From Chondrus crispus (Eukaryota > Rhodophyta > Florideophyceae > Gigartinales > Gigartinaceae): a stretch of DNA of 64,000 bases. The notes beneath the pieces were generated by a model. It was given only the letters and a program-made list of their open reading frames with translations. It did not search any database and was not told the origin of the DNA. How positions within the stretch are numbered: the stretch's first letter is position 1; every line of letters starts with the position of its first letter. A program made the translations under genes and the position numbers. The DNA lies in assembly GCF_000350225.1 (NCBI RefSeq), contig NW_005178983.1, positions 372,001 to 436,000 on the forward strand, read 5' to 3'. Shown piece after piece: positions 1 to 9,829 of this stretch.

Positions 1-928
1 AGCTGTCCTTGCGCAGAGGCGAACCCAAATTGTAACACAAGCGGTCATCTCATACCGACCGAACCTCCACTTCAAATGACAAACTGAAGCTTGAAGGCTT
101 TGAACTGCTTCAGAATTTCAGACGCCGGTGCACATCTCCAAATCTCTTTCGAAATACCGCCATTTTGTCCTCCGTCATGTTTGAATTGGCCATGGAAACG
201 ACGTGAATGTTATCGAACTGAACCATAGGACCTGGAGAGTTGCTTGTAAGTGCAGCTTTCTGTCTGAACTTAGATGCTTAGGCCGCTACCAGCTAGAAAG
301 CTGACTGCTAGCAATAGTCCAGTCAGATTAGACTTGAGACCAAGAAATCGCATTTCTCTGCCTTCATTAGCAGTGAGGAAGTTGTTGAAGAAAATCGGAG
401 AATGTATGTATGTATACTGGAAGCCATGCAGATTGGCAAGATTATTACGGACAGCTTCAAAAATATCGATATCCACGCCTCGTTTCACTCAATTCACGAC
501 TGGCGACAGTTACTTCTAGTTTTGCTTTACGCAACACTTATCCGTTACAATTATGAGTATTAGAATTTATATAGCCCCTCTTACTCCCATCCAACAACTA
601 AAGGCTCAAAACGGCGCTTGGACGCCGACGAGACCACAGCTATGCGAAGAGTGTTGCAAAGAAGCGGATACGGGAGGTTCTCGCGTACATCCTCATGCAG
701 AGGCACCGTAGCGCAAACAATAATGCTGCTATTTCCCAGGCTCTCTACAGAGCACTGGAGAAACAGCAACTGCTCTCATCAGAGGGTACCAAATGCATTT
801 TGAAAGCCAACCGTATCTCTCTATCTAAGTTTTCCTTTGTTGTTTCCAAATATTGCCATAAGGAGAGGGAGAGGAAAGAGAAGATGGAGAGGAAAAAGAA
901 GATGGAGAGGAAAAAGAAGAGGGTTTAT
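1..928. other. Gene-free left flank with a polypurine stretch
   Basis: I recognise no gene here. Short open frames on both strands lack recognisable motifs and are heavily overlapped. At about 861-923, just left of the DIRS-like element, the plus strand is almost pure purine and contains two direct copies of an 18-bp unit (GATGGAGAGGAAAAAGAA). Confidence 0.6.
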
Positions 929-1162
929 GTCTTGTGTAGACAAGTTTATGCTGATGAAACAGACTATCTAAATAGCGAGGATGACCACTGTGGTGGCATG
1001 ACACGATGCGTACGATGGTGTAAGCCTTCAGTTGCCACGTGTGGCTGTTTGTGGTGTAAGAATAGTTTACACCTGCAAGTACGGCGCTGGCGCCGTTGAC
1101 TGTCTACAAGTGGCGTTCGAGACCCGCTGTTTTGCGACGGCGGGCATGCCTCTCTCTTTCCC
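929..1162 (+). repeat. Left 234-bp direct repeat of DIRS-like element
   Basis: Begins GTCTTGTGTAGAC, itself a short inverted repeat, and ends in CTCTCTTTCCC. It matches 5088-5321 over the full 234 bp with one visible difference (CTATCTAAAT against CTATCGAAAT). A diverged third copy is at 5672-5848. Confidence 0.9.
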
Positions 1163-1300
1163 AAGAGAGTCCCCAGCAATTCTGGCGGTAGGCACTTTCA
1201 AGCGGTCAAAAGAATCGGACCAAACACTCTCGCGAGTGAAGCAACGAACACAACTAGCTCTCCCCCTCACTTTTCCCTTCACCTCTGCATAGCTACTGTT

Positions 1301-1984
1301 ATGGCAGATAATCCATTCGCCACAAGCAGCGCGCTCGTCCGGGAGGTTTTGGTCAAGGCCGCCGAAATTGGTAAGGGGAAGTCACTCGAGGAGGCCGGAC
1401 TAGATCCGAAATGGCTCCGCTCCTACGGCCTGATCGCGAGGCGCTGCCGGGATGACAAGGACTTTGGGGTCACACCCTACCCTTTTGAGCAAGGGCCCGG
1501 CGTTGGGGCGCTCACTGGTGGGTTCTTCGAACATCGTGAGTGGCCCCTGCGTCGCGCCATGGAGAAGCATTCTAGCCTTCGGGCTGTCGCAGAGTACGAA
1601 GCCAACTACGTCAACGCGGCGGGATACTGGATGGCTTTCCACGAAGCCGCGTTGGACCTGCGGCAGGAAGCAATCGTGGAGAAGGACGAAGATGCGGCCT
1701 TGCAGTGCGACGTGTGGGCGGGTGTGTCCAATCGATATGGAATGCGGGTTGTCGGCCTCCGCGCCGAGTTCTACAAGATGTCAGCTAAAGATCCAACCTA
1801 CGCCAAGCTCGTGATGCCTACCTTAGAAAGGCGGAACGAGATGGCAGCTGCGGATGACTTGCAGGAGTCTATGAGCAAGTCGGAAACCCACCTGTCGACC
1901 CAACTCATGAAGGCAGTAGCCACCCTGAGTGCCAGCAACGCGACGAAGCGTGCTGGTAAAGGTGGCGTTGCTGGGGAGAAGTAG
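1301..1984 (+). CDS. gag: Gag-like protein of DIRS-like element
   Basis: A 227-residue frame starting at the first ATG after the left repeat. It occupies the gag position before RT. I see no zinc knuckle. The middle is alpha-helix-like and rich in Ala, Glu and Arg, and the C-terminus is basic (KRAGKGG). Its last 56 bases overlap the RT frame, which lacks an early ATG and is +1 relative to gag, so RT may be made by frameshifting or re-initiation; that is inference. Assignment rests on position in an otherwise clear element, since DIRS-type gag proteins are poorly conserved. Confidence 0.65.
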   Translation: MADNPFATSSALVREVLVKAAEIGKGKSLEEAGLDPKWLRSYGLIARRCRDDKDFGVTPYPFEQGPGVGALTGGFFEHREWPLRRAMEKHSSLRAVAEYEANYVNAAGYWMAFHEAALDLRQEAIVEKDEDAALQCDVWAGVSNRYGMRVVGLRAEFYKMSAKDPTYAKLVMPTLERRNEMAAADDLQESMSKSETHLSTQLMKAVATLSASNATKRAGKGGVAGEK

Positions 1985-3971
1985 TCCAATTGGTACCCGA
2001 CGCCCTCTCTGGAGCGAGACGCAGCGGTGCGTCGAGGGATGGCGTCATTTGGGTTGTTCGGAGTTCTTACTCCGCGCGATCCGCTTCGGGATCTTCGACC
2101 CCCCCAAGGCTGCGTTTGTGCCCGACGGGGGCTTGGAGCTGGGAGAGATCCCGCAGACCGAGGAGGACAAGGCCTTTGCTGCTGTCGACCTCGCAGAAGG
2201 ATGCCGCTCTGGCATCTACAAGGAGGTAACACAGGAGCATGCTGCTCGAGCGAGACAGGAAGGAGCAGTTATATCCTCGAGTTTTGTGGTTTGGCAGGAC
2301 GGGCCGGAAGGGAGGAAGGGCCGGTTTATTGTGAACCTGGCTTTGCAGTCCAAGAAGTGGCCGAAAGGGACCGTCAATATGGACTCCATAGCGCGGTTTG
2401 CAATGGATCTTCAGCAGGGCGACCATCTACTGTCCATGGACATCGCAAAGGGGTACCGGCATTTCCGCCTGCACCCTACGATGAGGGATTGGTTCCTATT
2501 TCGTTGGGAGGGCCGGTACTATCAGTGTGTGGCATTGCCCTTTGGATGGGGCAGGTCACCACTGTGGTTCACGCAACTAATGCGTCCCTTCTTAGGGGAG
2601 CTACGTCAGCGACACGGATTCCGCGTGTTGGGTTATCTCGACGACTTTCTCATCGCGCCATCTCCGTACGGCGTGGTGGCAGGTCGGGCTCACTGTGTGG
2701 AGGCCAAAAGGTGCATCGAACGTCTATTATCTTGTCTCGGATTGAAACGGCATCCGACGAAGGGAGAGTGGAAGGGCTCTACAACTGTAGAACATCTGGG
2801 GGTGAGGGTAGACACGGAAGCAATGCGATTCTACGTCACTCCGCACAAGGTGAAGAAAGTACAGTCTTTAGCGCGGAAAATGCTGAAGGAAGTTCGGTTA
2901 GGGCGTCGTTGGGTTACCAGGAAGGCGATATCACACCTCTGTGGTGTGTGCGTGTCGCTCATGCTCGCTATGCCGTGGGCCAGATTCTATACAAGGTCGC
3001 TGTATTGGGACATGGGAAGTGGTCGGCCCAGAGATGCACGAGGCCGAGTGCGCCTCAGCCCCCAGAGCGTGCGAGACCTGCTGAAGTGGCAAACGCTGAC
3101 GCGGGAGGAGCTGGCCGGGCGCCCCATGGTACCACGGAAGCCAACTACCGCCATTCACTCTGACGCAGCGGACGTCGGTTGGGGTGGTACGCTCAATTCG
3201 CAAGACTTGCGTCCTGGTGTATCGGGACAGTGGCAGGCTCAAGGCATCTGGAGTTGGCAAGACCGAGTCGAGATCATCAGCTACAGGGAGCTAAAGGCGA
3301 TACGCCTCCTATTGACAGGCAGCTTGGGCAAGCGTGTGGTACGAGAAGGACACAAGAATGTTCTCCTGCACGTGGACAGCCAAGCTGTGGTTCATATCAC
3401 GAACTCCTTTGTCTCGGCCAGTCGCCCGATGATGCGGGAGCTACGTCGATTGAAGGTCGTGTTGGAGCGGCTAGGTGTCCAGATCCGATCCGAATGGATT
3501 CCGTCGGTGGCCAATCGGTTTGCAGACGCCCTGTCGCGACGCTTCCCACGCGGCGACTTGCAGATCCGACGGCAGCTGCGGCGTTCCGTTCAGGCTGGAA
3601 TGCAAGCGCCAACCGATGTGTTTCCGTACCGTCCGGCAGGGGAACACCCAGTCCAGCTCCGGCGGCAAGCGTACGCAGAGCTGGCATCGTCGTGGTCGGA
3701 GACAGAGGTCAGGTTCCTATGCCCACCGGTGGATCTTCTTCACGCAACTGTGCACAAGCTGCGGACGACTCAGGCACCCGCAGTGTTGCTGATGCCAGAC
3801 TGGCCACATCAGCCGTGGCATGCGGCAGCGATGCAGCTGGCATCGCGAGTCGAGGTGCTGGCATGCTCGGCTCAAGAGGTATGGTCGGGACACCGGAACA
3901 TCAACGAGAAGTGGAAGGTCCTAATGTTGGACGTCAACCTCGAACAAGCGCACGGGCAGCGCATCGCATGA
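1929..3971 (+). CDS. Reverse transcriptase-RNase H of DIRS-like element
   Basis: A 680-residue frame. RT motif A is MDIAKGYRHF (catalytic Asp near 171), motif B is LPFGWGRSPLWF near 204, and motif C is YLDD at about 236-239. RNase H follows with HSDAADVGW (Asp near 412), ELKAIRLLL (Glu near 454), HVDSQAVVH (Asp near 483) and SVANRFADALSR (Asp near 533). The roughly 140 residues after RNase H contain the WPHQPW-type sequence seen in DIRS and Ngaro polyproteins, with no methyltransferase. The frame opens with GTG inside gag and its first ATG lies inside RT, so translation must begin by frameshift from gag or at a non-ATG codon. It converts element RNA into cDNA. Confidence 0.88.
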   Translation: MPATRRSVLVKVALLGRSSPIGTRRPLWSETQRCVEGWRHLGCSEFLLRAIRFGIFDPPKAAFVPDGGLELGEIPQTEEDKAFAAVDLAEGCRSGIYKEVTQEHAARARQEGAVISSSFVVWQDGPEGRKGRFIVNLALQSKKWPKGTVNMDSIARFAMDLQQGDHLLSMDIAKGYRHFRLHPTMRDWFLFRWEGRYYQCVALPFGWGRSPLWFTQLMRPFLGELRQRHGFRVLGYLDDFLIAPSPYGVVAGRAHCVEAKRCIERLLSCLGLKRHPTKGEWKGSTTVEHLGVRVDTEAMRFYVTPHKVKKVQSLARKMLKEVRLGRRWVTRKAISHLCGVCVSLMLAMPWARFYTRSLYWDMGSGRPRDARGRVRLSPQSVRDLLKWQTLTREELAGRPMVPRKPTTAIHSDAADVGWGGTLNSQDLRPGVSGQWQAQGIWSWQDRVEIISYRELKAIRLLLTGSLGKRVVREGHKNVLLHVDSQAVVHITNSFVSASRPMMRELRRLKVVLERLGVQIRSEWIPSVANRFADALSRRFPRGDLQIRRQLRRSVQAGMQAPTDVFPYRPAGEHPVQLRRQAYAELASSWSETEVRFLCPPVDLLHATVHKLRTTQAPAVLLMPDWPHQPWHAAAMQLASRVEVLACSAQEVWSGHRNINEKWKVLMLDVNLEQAHGQRIA

Positions 3972-5038
3972 CAGCGGCCGATGAAGCGGTGCGTCGGATT
4001 GGGACAATTCTGGCCACAGATGGGCTGCTTCGCTCGGCCTTGTTACTGCGAGAGTACGCCTGGAGCTCTCGTACTAATGCTACTCGGAGTTCTCAATGGA
4101 GAGCTTGGGTCCTTTTCTGCAAAGCTGAGGACCGACCCGTCTTGCCTGTCACTGAGGCTCACCTGGTAGCGTTCATTGGATGGCTGGCGGCGGAGCGGGA
4201 GGCGGGACGCCGTGCAGTCTCGAGCACATCCATTCCGCAGTACCTAAGTGCAGTGAGGCAGATGCAACTACACGCGTTGAGGGTCGCGGTGCCGGACTTT
4301 CCGCTTGTCCCGGCTGTAGCACGCGCCTATGCACGCTGGGAAGAAGAGAGATTCCCCCAACGTGAGGTGCGCTGCGGAGTCCCAGCAGACGTCATGCAGC
4401 GGATATGGGGCTTAGGCATGTGCACGACCTCCCCCTCCATTTTACGTGATGCTTCTTGCTGTCTCTTTGCATACTGCATGAACGGACTCCGTGAGAGCTC
4501 TGTACTCTCGCTACTAGCCCAGCATGTGACCTGTGCGGATCACGTCCTCACTGCTCGGCTGTCAGTCGTGAAGGGGAGACAGGCGAGTCAAGTTCCATTG
4601 GTCTCATACCACCGCCGGGACGATCTGCCATCACCGATAGATCTTTGGATCAGGTGGCGACATGCGCGCGGCAACCACGTGAGGTTCTTTGCGCTCGAGG
4701 GGGAAGGTATTGCGCTGTCTTACGGGGCCATGACGCGGTCCCTTCATCAATGTCTCGCTCTGGTCGGGGCCGGTCCTCCGCCTGGGGGAAAGTTCACCTC
4801 GCACTCCCTAAGGATTGGGGCGCACACCGAGCAGGTGTTGCTCGGAATTCCGATGGAGGTGCGGCTGTCGCGTTTTGGATGGGGACCCAGGAGCGACGAG
4901 ATGGCAGCTCTTTATTTTGACCGCACAATTCGAGTATCCTCCGCATCATTCTGGATATTCGGTCCTGGCTGTTCCTCTGCTTCGCACGCTCCGACCATGA
5001 CCGCTGCCAGCCCGCCTGTCGGCGGGCCGTCGTCGTGA
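3968..5038 (+). CDS. Tyrosine recombinase of DIRS-like element
   Basis: A 356-residue protein. The start ATG overlaps the RT stop as ATGA at 3968-3971, a layout that favours termination-reinitiation. The frame is open much further upstream, but there it only shadows RT. Catalytic residues are all present: Arg near 175 in NGLRESSVL, HSLR (His 279, Arg 282), Trp near 305 in RFGWG, and the nucleophile Tyr near 316 in ALYFD. The N-terminal 130 residues form the helical core-binding region. It should integrate the circular cDNA. The final 25 residues (Ser, Ala, Pro-rich) run beyond the usual end of the fold. Confidence 0.88.
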   Translation: MTAADEAVRRIGTILATDGLLRSALLLREYAWSSRTNATRSSQWRAWVLFCKAEDRPVLPVTEAHLVAFIGWLAAEREAGRRAVSSTSIPQYLSAVRQMQLHALRVAVPDFPLVPAVARAYARWEEERFPQREVRCGVPADVMQRIWGLGMCTTSPSILRDASCCLFAYCMNGLRESSVLSLLAQHVTCADHVLTARLSVVKGRQASQVPLVSYHRRDDLPSPIDLWIRWRHARGNHVRFFALEGEGIALSYGAMTRSLHQCLALVGAGPPPGGKFTSHSLRIGAHTEQVLLGIPMEVRLSRFGWGPRSDEMAALYFDRTIRVSSASFWIFGPGCSSASHAPTMTAASPPVGGPSS

Positions 5039-5087
5039 CTTTGCACGCCTCCGGATTCATCCTACGTTCTGAAGTGTTGGAAGTTTC

Positions 5088-5321
5088 GTCTTGTGTAGAC
5101 AAGTTTATGCTGATGAAACAGACTATCGAAATAGCGAGGATGACCACTGTGGTGGCATGACACGATGCGTACGATGGTGTAAGCCTTCAGTTGCCACGTG
5201 TGGCTGTTTGTGGTGTAAGAATAGTTTACACCTGCAAGTACGGCGCTGGCGCCGTTGACTGTCTACAAGTGGCGTTCGAGACCCGCTGTTTTGCGACGGC
5301 GGGCATGCCTCTCTCTTTCCC
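5088..5321 (+). repeat. Right 234-bp direct repeat of DIRS-like element
   Basis: Full-length match to 929-1162 with one visible mismatch. It starts 50 bases after the recombinase stop. Beyond 5321 the sequence departs from what follows the left repeat. Confidence 0.9.
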
Positions 5322-5671
5322 CGTCCCTCCCTTCCTTGGAGCCTCCACTACCTGCCTCTCTCTTTATTGTTGCGGTTTTTTATGATGTGTTTTGCCAAGC
5401 AACCACAGTAGAAACAAGGGAACTGTAAGCAAGTCTGGTTCCGGCTTCGTATAAATAGGGAAACGGAATGTCACGGGGGTGGGTGGGATGGGTATCCCCC
5501 AAGGGAGGGGGGTGTGGAGGAAGCTGCGACGTGGTCGCGAGTTCGATCCCCACCCCACTTTTAGGTAATTGAGTTTGATTCTATGTGGTAGGCACTCCCT
5601 GATTCGGGAGGTGGCCGTGGGTACTCCGCCACATACTTGCTACAGTCTTTTGATTAAACCAAAATTGTTTC
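5322..5671. other. Spacer with TATA box and Pol III B-box-like sequence
   Basis: No protein gene. TATAAATA occurs near 5452. At about 5531-5545, GTCGCGAGTTCGATCCCC resembles the RNA polymerase III B box found in tRNA genes and SINEs, but the flanking bases do not form a good T-stem or acceptor stem and I see no clear A box. A degraded tRNA-derived SINE is possible. Confidence 0.3.
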
Positions 5672-5848
5672 GTCTTGTGTAGACAATTTTATGCCGGTGA
5701 AACATTCTGTCCGAATAGCGAAGATGGTCAGGTCACTGGGGTGGCATGATACGATGCGTACGATGGTGTAAGCCTACGGTTGCTACGTGTGGCTATTTGT
5801 GGTGTAAGTATACTGTTCACCTGCAAGTACGGCACTGGCGCCGTTGAC
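5672..5848 (+). repeat. Diverged relic of the DIRS-like repeat
   Basis: Aligns to the first ~180 bases of the 234-bp repeat (GTCTTGTGTAGACAA through GGCGCCGTTGAC) with many substitutions and a small insertion. It stops where the piggyBac end begins. It looks like an older family member into which, or beside which, the piggyBac element landed. Confidence 0.75.
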
Positions 5849-6096
5849 TAGTGTCTATTCGACATCTGCCCTCATATGAGGACTGGTGCGTCATATGAGT
5901 ACAGTGTTAACACGCGTCCGGCCTTTTCCATGTTGGCGGGAAACCGAAACCGATACATCCAAACAAATCTACTGCAACCTTGCAAAGAGGGCCAGGCAAG
6001 AAATCACGTATAAAAGACATGTAACCTTCCTGCAAGCCATTTTAGTAGTGTCACCAGTCAAAAGCTCATTTATCAAAGCCACTCCTTTTCCACCCC

Positions 6097-8224
6097 ATGG
6101 CCCCTACAGACTTGCGACTCGTTCCCAATTCCATTGTCCATGCCAAAGCTAGACACGTTTTGGAACGTTTACCGTGCCGGCAGATGTACGGGTCGCAATG
6201 GAATTCCAAGGAGCTCAAAGGCATTGTCATCTGTACTGAAAAAAATGTCCAAAAGTCGAGACACAGACATTTATTAGGGCGCATTGGGAGGTGGCATCGG
6301 GAGAGACTATCAAAAGTGTGCTCATGCGTCACGTGCATCCAGGCGCACCCCACCCTCGAGACACAAATGGAGATATTTTGCATCATGGGCGTCACGAGAC
6401 CGATGACATCAATGAATTTGCCGAAGACACTGCAGATTCGGCGGGTATTTTACCACTCTCAGTGTGTGACGAACCGCTCCCGGTAGATAATAATATGATT
6501 GCTCAACACAACGAAAGTCCTGTCTGTACCAGTGATTGTGAAATTACCGCAAACGGCCAGGTTTGGAAATCCTACAATGACGATGATCACATCAATGGAA
6601 TGGTACGCTGCAAGCGGTGGGAGGTAAAATGCTCAGACGGGTCTATGGTTTCAGAGGGAAGCGAGTGGCGAGAGAGAAAACCAATAGACTATTTCTTGAT
6701 GATGTTTCCTATGGCGTACCTGCCAGCTATTGTCAACATGACCTCCAGAAGTTTGGAGGAGAACGGACACAAGCACACAACTGTATCTGAAATTCTGAGA
6801 TTTTTGGTGTGCTTGTGCTGATGACAAGATTTGAATTTAGTGGCTCTCGACGCTTCTTATGGGCGACCAAACCCGCCACGAATTACGTTCCGATCCCTAA
6901 TTTTTGGAAATATTATGCCAAGGAGGCGTTTTGATGCCCTTTTTGTGCATACGAAATTCAGCAGTGGTCCAATCAGAAACAGCAGCAATGGATCGTCAAA
7001 TGACCGTTGGGGTATGGTCTCTGATTTTATGGAAGCCATCAACAATCACAGAATTAAAACTGTCACTCCGTCCGAACTGCTGTGCGTTGATGAGCCCACA
7101 TCGCGTTGGTATGGGTTTGGAGGAGGTTGGATTGGCATTGGGCTCCCCCATTACGTCGCTATAGACCGAAAACCTGAAGCAGGATGTAAAATTCAAAACA
7201 CTGCTTGTGGCACAAACAGAATTATGTTGCATATGGAATTTGTGATGTCTGCAGAGGACACAACTTCGAAAACATTCGAAGGCGATATGAATCACGGCAC
7301 AGCCGTTATCAAGCGATTGGGGGAACCTTGGGCGGGATCTAAAAGGGTCGTTATTGCGGATTCTTATTTGGCGTCAGTGCAAACGGCGGAAAAGCTCATG
7401 CAAGTTGGGTTGAGATTTACTGGTGTTATTAAGACTGCTACGAGACGTTTCCCATGTCATATTTAGGGCGTGTTGAGTTGAGTGAACGTGGGGGCGAAGT
7501 TTGCCTTCACACGACCATCCAACCAACAGGTACCTCTCTACTGGCGGTGTGCTGAGTTGATAGGGCTCGAAGATACTTTGTATCCACTGCTGGATCGATG
7601 AGACCAGGTAAGCCGTATGAGAGGATCAGATGGCAGCAACAGGAGGACGGGCCCTCTCGAGTCACCATCAGAGTGAACCAGCCGCAGCTCGTTGAGCAGT
7701 ACTACAGTGCATGTCCGGCTATTGACAGGCATAACCGCTGCCGCCAAGATGACTTGGCGATGGAAAGAAAAATTCAAGTCAAGGATTGGGATAAACGGGT
7801 TAATTTGACGTTGCTCTCGGTATGTATAGTGGACTCCTGCCTAGTCTACAAAGGTGGGAGGGGGACAAAGGGGTTTATGCCACAGCACGTTTTCTACGAG
7901 AAGTTGGCTGAGGGTCTGATTGATAACAAGTTTGGACCTTCCACTTTTCGAAGGGTTACAAGTGACAGTTCCATCGACGATGGCTGCTATGTTCCGACCA
8001 GTGGAATCAAGGAGCACCTTTCGCCGACCAAGCGTAGAAAAACCTGTTTGGGTGAGTTGACAAACGCAGTTTTTCAGGGACGTTGCGCTGTGTGCCAACA
8101 GTTTAAGTCGAAGTTTTTATGCTCCGGCTGTCGTGATAAGGCCAACTTGAACTGTTTTATTTGCCACAGCCAGACAGGCCGTTGCTGCTTTACGAAACAC
8201 ATGGAAGCTGAGCACAATCAGTAA
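6097..8224 (+). pseudogene. piggyBac transposase, frameshifted
   Basis: Matches the DDE_Tnp_1_7/PGBD family. Visible parts in order: the RKPIDYFLMMFP entry to the domain near 6690, the first catalytic Asp in LCVDE near 7086, the second in VIADSYLAS near 7360, the conserved IKTATRRFP after it, a PAIDRHNRCRQDD region near 7720, and a Cys-rich C-terminal finger at about 8070-8215. The reading frame is broken by single-base lesions near 6807 and 6905 (these compensate), near 7449, by an in-frame TGA at about 7551 where the family has Trp, and probably by another shift near 6285. The ATG at 6097 is the best start candidate. This copy cannot make a full transposase. Confidence 0.82.
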
Positions 8225-8384
8225 AAGTATCTCACTGCGTCGTCGCCGACAGCGCACAGGACTGGCTACTTCTGCACAGTTATGTTTGTCGGAATTCTCA
8301 TCTTCTCATCTTCGTTTAGTTGTGAAGGTGACACGCAGACCACGGTGGTATTTGAGGCGGTGCATTAGCACTTATGCTAGCATG

Positions 8385-8438
8385 CCTCATATGAGGAAGA
8401 AGAGGCCTCATATGAGGAAAAAGAGGCCTCATATGAGG
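8385..8438 (+). repeat. Three palindromes at 21-bp period inside the right piggyBac end
   Basis: CCTCATATGAGG, a perfect 12-bp palindrome, occurs at 8385-8396, 8406-8417 and 8427-8438, exactly 21 bp apart (two helical turns). One copy and a partial one sit inside the left end at 5870 and about 5890. They are probably subterminal transposase-binding sites. Confidence 0.75.
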
Positions 8439-8482
8439 AAAAATTGGTGTCGAATAGACACTAGAGACTTTAGGAAACCAAG

Positions 8483-8541
8483 AAATCACTAAATTGTGAC
8501 TAATCCCGAGGCGAGAAATGTTCGTCACAATTTAGTGATTT
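8483..8541. repeat. Perfect 18-bp inverted repeat (hairpin)
   Basis: AAATCACTAAATTGTGAC at 8483-8500 is perfectly complementary to 8524-8541, with a 23-base loop. It lies 20 bases outside the piggyBac right end. It may be a small foldback element or the termini of a minimal MITE. Confidence 0.7.
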
Positions 8542-9725
8542 TTTGTGCGCGGTTGTGGTTTACGAAATGACAGAAAATTGTGATTTTGCAGCACCGCTAT
8601 GCCTCTTACTCAGTACGAACGTCCGCGTCTCCTACCTTGCCAAGCAAGCGGCATCTTCACCCCCGTCTTCCTAACCGTCATCCCGAGAATGCGTCAGCAG
8701 TCCTACACAAGAAGGATTATGCAGCGCAAGGTACGTCGCTCCAGTAAACGACTACGCTACTCTCTATGTAGTCATTCGGCAGGTCTGTTACCTATGTACT
8801 TTGCACGCCAAAAATGTCGTCTGCGCGTGGACCTTATGAAACTAATGCGCCGAACCGTAGCGATTAGCAGTATGACCTTCAATGTAAACACGTACTCCGA
8901 CCTTCAATGTCTACAGGACTTTCGCTTCCGCCTGAAAGAAATACCGCAGATCTCAGACGCTATAGGATGGAATGCAGGAAAGACAAGCAGGTCTGGTTAT
9001 AAATGTAGTGTGCTTTCCCCATGGCGCCAGATGCCCCCCCAGCAGCGTGATGGACTTCAACACAGCTATGTACAGTTGTGTGGTGAAGCGGAACCGGCGC
9101 AAACACTTTGCCTTTTCCTGTGGTGGTGGAGGAGGGGTTGCGGTTTGACGTTGTCCACCTACAGTAGCGGGCTGGTCGTCGCATGCCGCTTCTAGGGTAG
9201 GGGATGTTAATGCGTTGGAGGGAGTTGATGGTAGGGGTGACGGAGATGAAGGTGTTTGGAGAGACGGTGTTTTGTGTGCGTCATCATTTGGTGGGGGAGA
9301 TTTTGACATAGGGGAATTGGTTGCCGTTGGGACGTTACGAGCGAAGTAATATAGACGCAGCGAAAGTTTGAAGACGGAGAAAGGATTTTGGATGATTAGG
9401 GGTTTGAAGGCGGCTTTCAGCTGGCCATGTATGCATCAGATGCAGGTGGCGTTTGCTTGGATGGAATTTTGGCGCGCACTCTTGAGACGTAGCAGGAGCA
9501 TTTTCGGTACCCCTCCAATTCGTCTCCTTTTTAGAATCGCTATTCTAATTGCAATAGCAATTCGTGAGACGGGACCAGACGCAAAAGTCACTATTCGGTA
9601 CAGCTGTCCTGCGACGTGTACAATATAGTGATTTTTGAGTCACCACTTTTGTTTCGTAAAGTGTCTACTGTCCACAAAAAGGTTTTCGGAACCCAGCGTC
9701 ATGCGAAGGCGGGCTATGACGCTCT
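8542..9725. other. Unassigned region between piggyBac and DIRS relics
   Basis: Apart from one candidate minus-strand frame (8953-9309), I recognise nothing here. A plus-strand frame of about 198 codons at 8599-9195 overlaps that candidate and has no recognisable domain. Confidence 0.5.
8953..9309 (-). CDS. Hypothetical protein with partial Myb/SANT-like motif
   Basis: A 118-residue frame starting at ATG. The first ~70 residues are low-complexity (Ser, Pro, Thr-rich). They are followed by RFRFTTQLYIAVLKSI, then HLAPWGK, which resembles the first helices of Myb/SANT-like domains in transposon-associated and hypothetical proteins of algae, oomycetes and fungi. The domain is cut short: after HLAPWGKHTTF the frame loses the pattern and stops about 15 residues later. 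It may be an exon, a truncated gene, or a partner protein of a lost DNA transposon. Assignment is by motif impression only. Confidence 0.35.
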   Translation of the reverse strand: MSKSPPPNDDAHKTPSLQTPSSPSPLPSTPSNALTSPTLEAACDDQPATVGGQRQTATPPPPPQEKAKCLRRFRFTTQLYIAVLKSITLLGGHLAPWGKHTTFITRPACLSCIPSYSV

Positions 9726-9829
9726 TTATTTCCCAAGAGAGTCCCCAGAAGTTCTGGCCGTTGGCACTTTCAAGCCGTCAAAAGATTCGGATCAAACACT
9801 CACGCGAGTGAAGCAACGAACACAAACAT
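9726..9829 (+). repeat. Relic of DIRS-like 5' untranslated region
   Basis: Aligns with 1157-1260, the sequence between the left repeat and the gag ATG: TTTCCCAAGAGAGTCCCCAG and GTGAAGCAACGAACACAA are shared, with scattered mismatches between. The flanking gag is not present. Confidence 0.75.

Larger units (their letters stand above)
929..5321 (+). mobile_element. DIRS-like tyrosine-recombinase retrotransposon
   Basis: Three overlapping plus-strand frames encode a gag-like protein, a reverse transcriptase-RNase H and a tyrosine recombinase, the gene order of DIRS/Ngaro/PAT retrotransposons. These families integrate with a recombinase through a circular intermediate rather than a DDE integrase. 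The body lies between two direct 234-bp repeats (929-1162 and 5088-5321) that I can tell apart at only one base. No methyltransferase domain is visible after RNase H, which favours a Ngaro- or PAT-like relative over DIRS1. All three frames are open, so the copy looks young. The full split-repeat arrangement typical of Ngaro could not be completed by eye. Confidence 0.85.
5852..8460 (+). mobile_element. Decayed piggyBac-superfamily DNA transposon
   Basis: The ends are a perfect 13-bp inverted repeat: TGTCTATTCGACA at 5852-5864 and its complement at 8448-8460. Each is flanked by CTAG (5848-5851, 8461-8464), which could be the target duplication; TTAA, the normal piggyBac target, is absent. The palindrome CCTCATATGAGG lies just inside both ends (5870-5881; three copies at 8385, 8406 and 8427). 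The interior encodes a broken piggyBac transposase in the same orientation. Confidence 0.8.

Noticed and set aside
270-519. Overlapping 72- and 81-codon frames near the left edge
   Set aside because: They lie on opposite strands over the same bases, with no homology I recognise.
5470-5560. Candidate tRNA gene around GAGTTCGATCC
   Set aside because: The T-stem has two mismatches, no matching acceptor stem or A box is visible; at most a SINE remnant.
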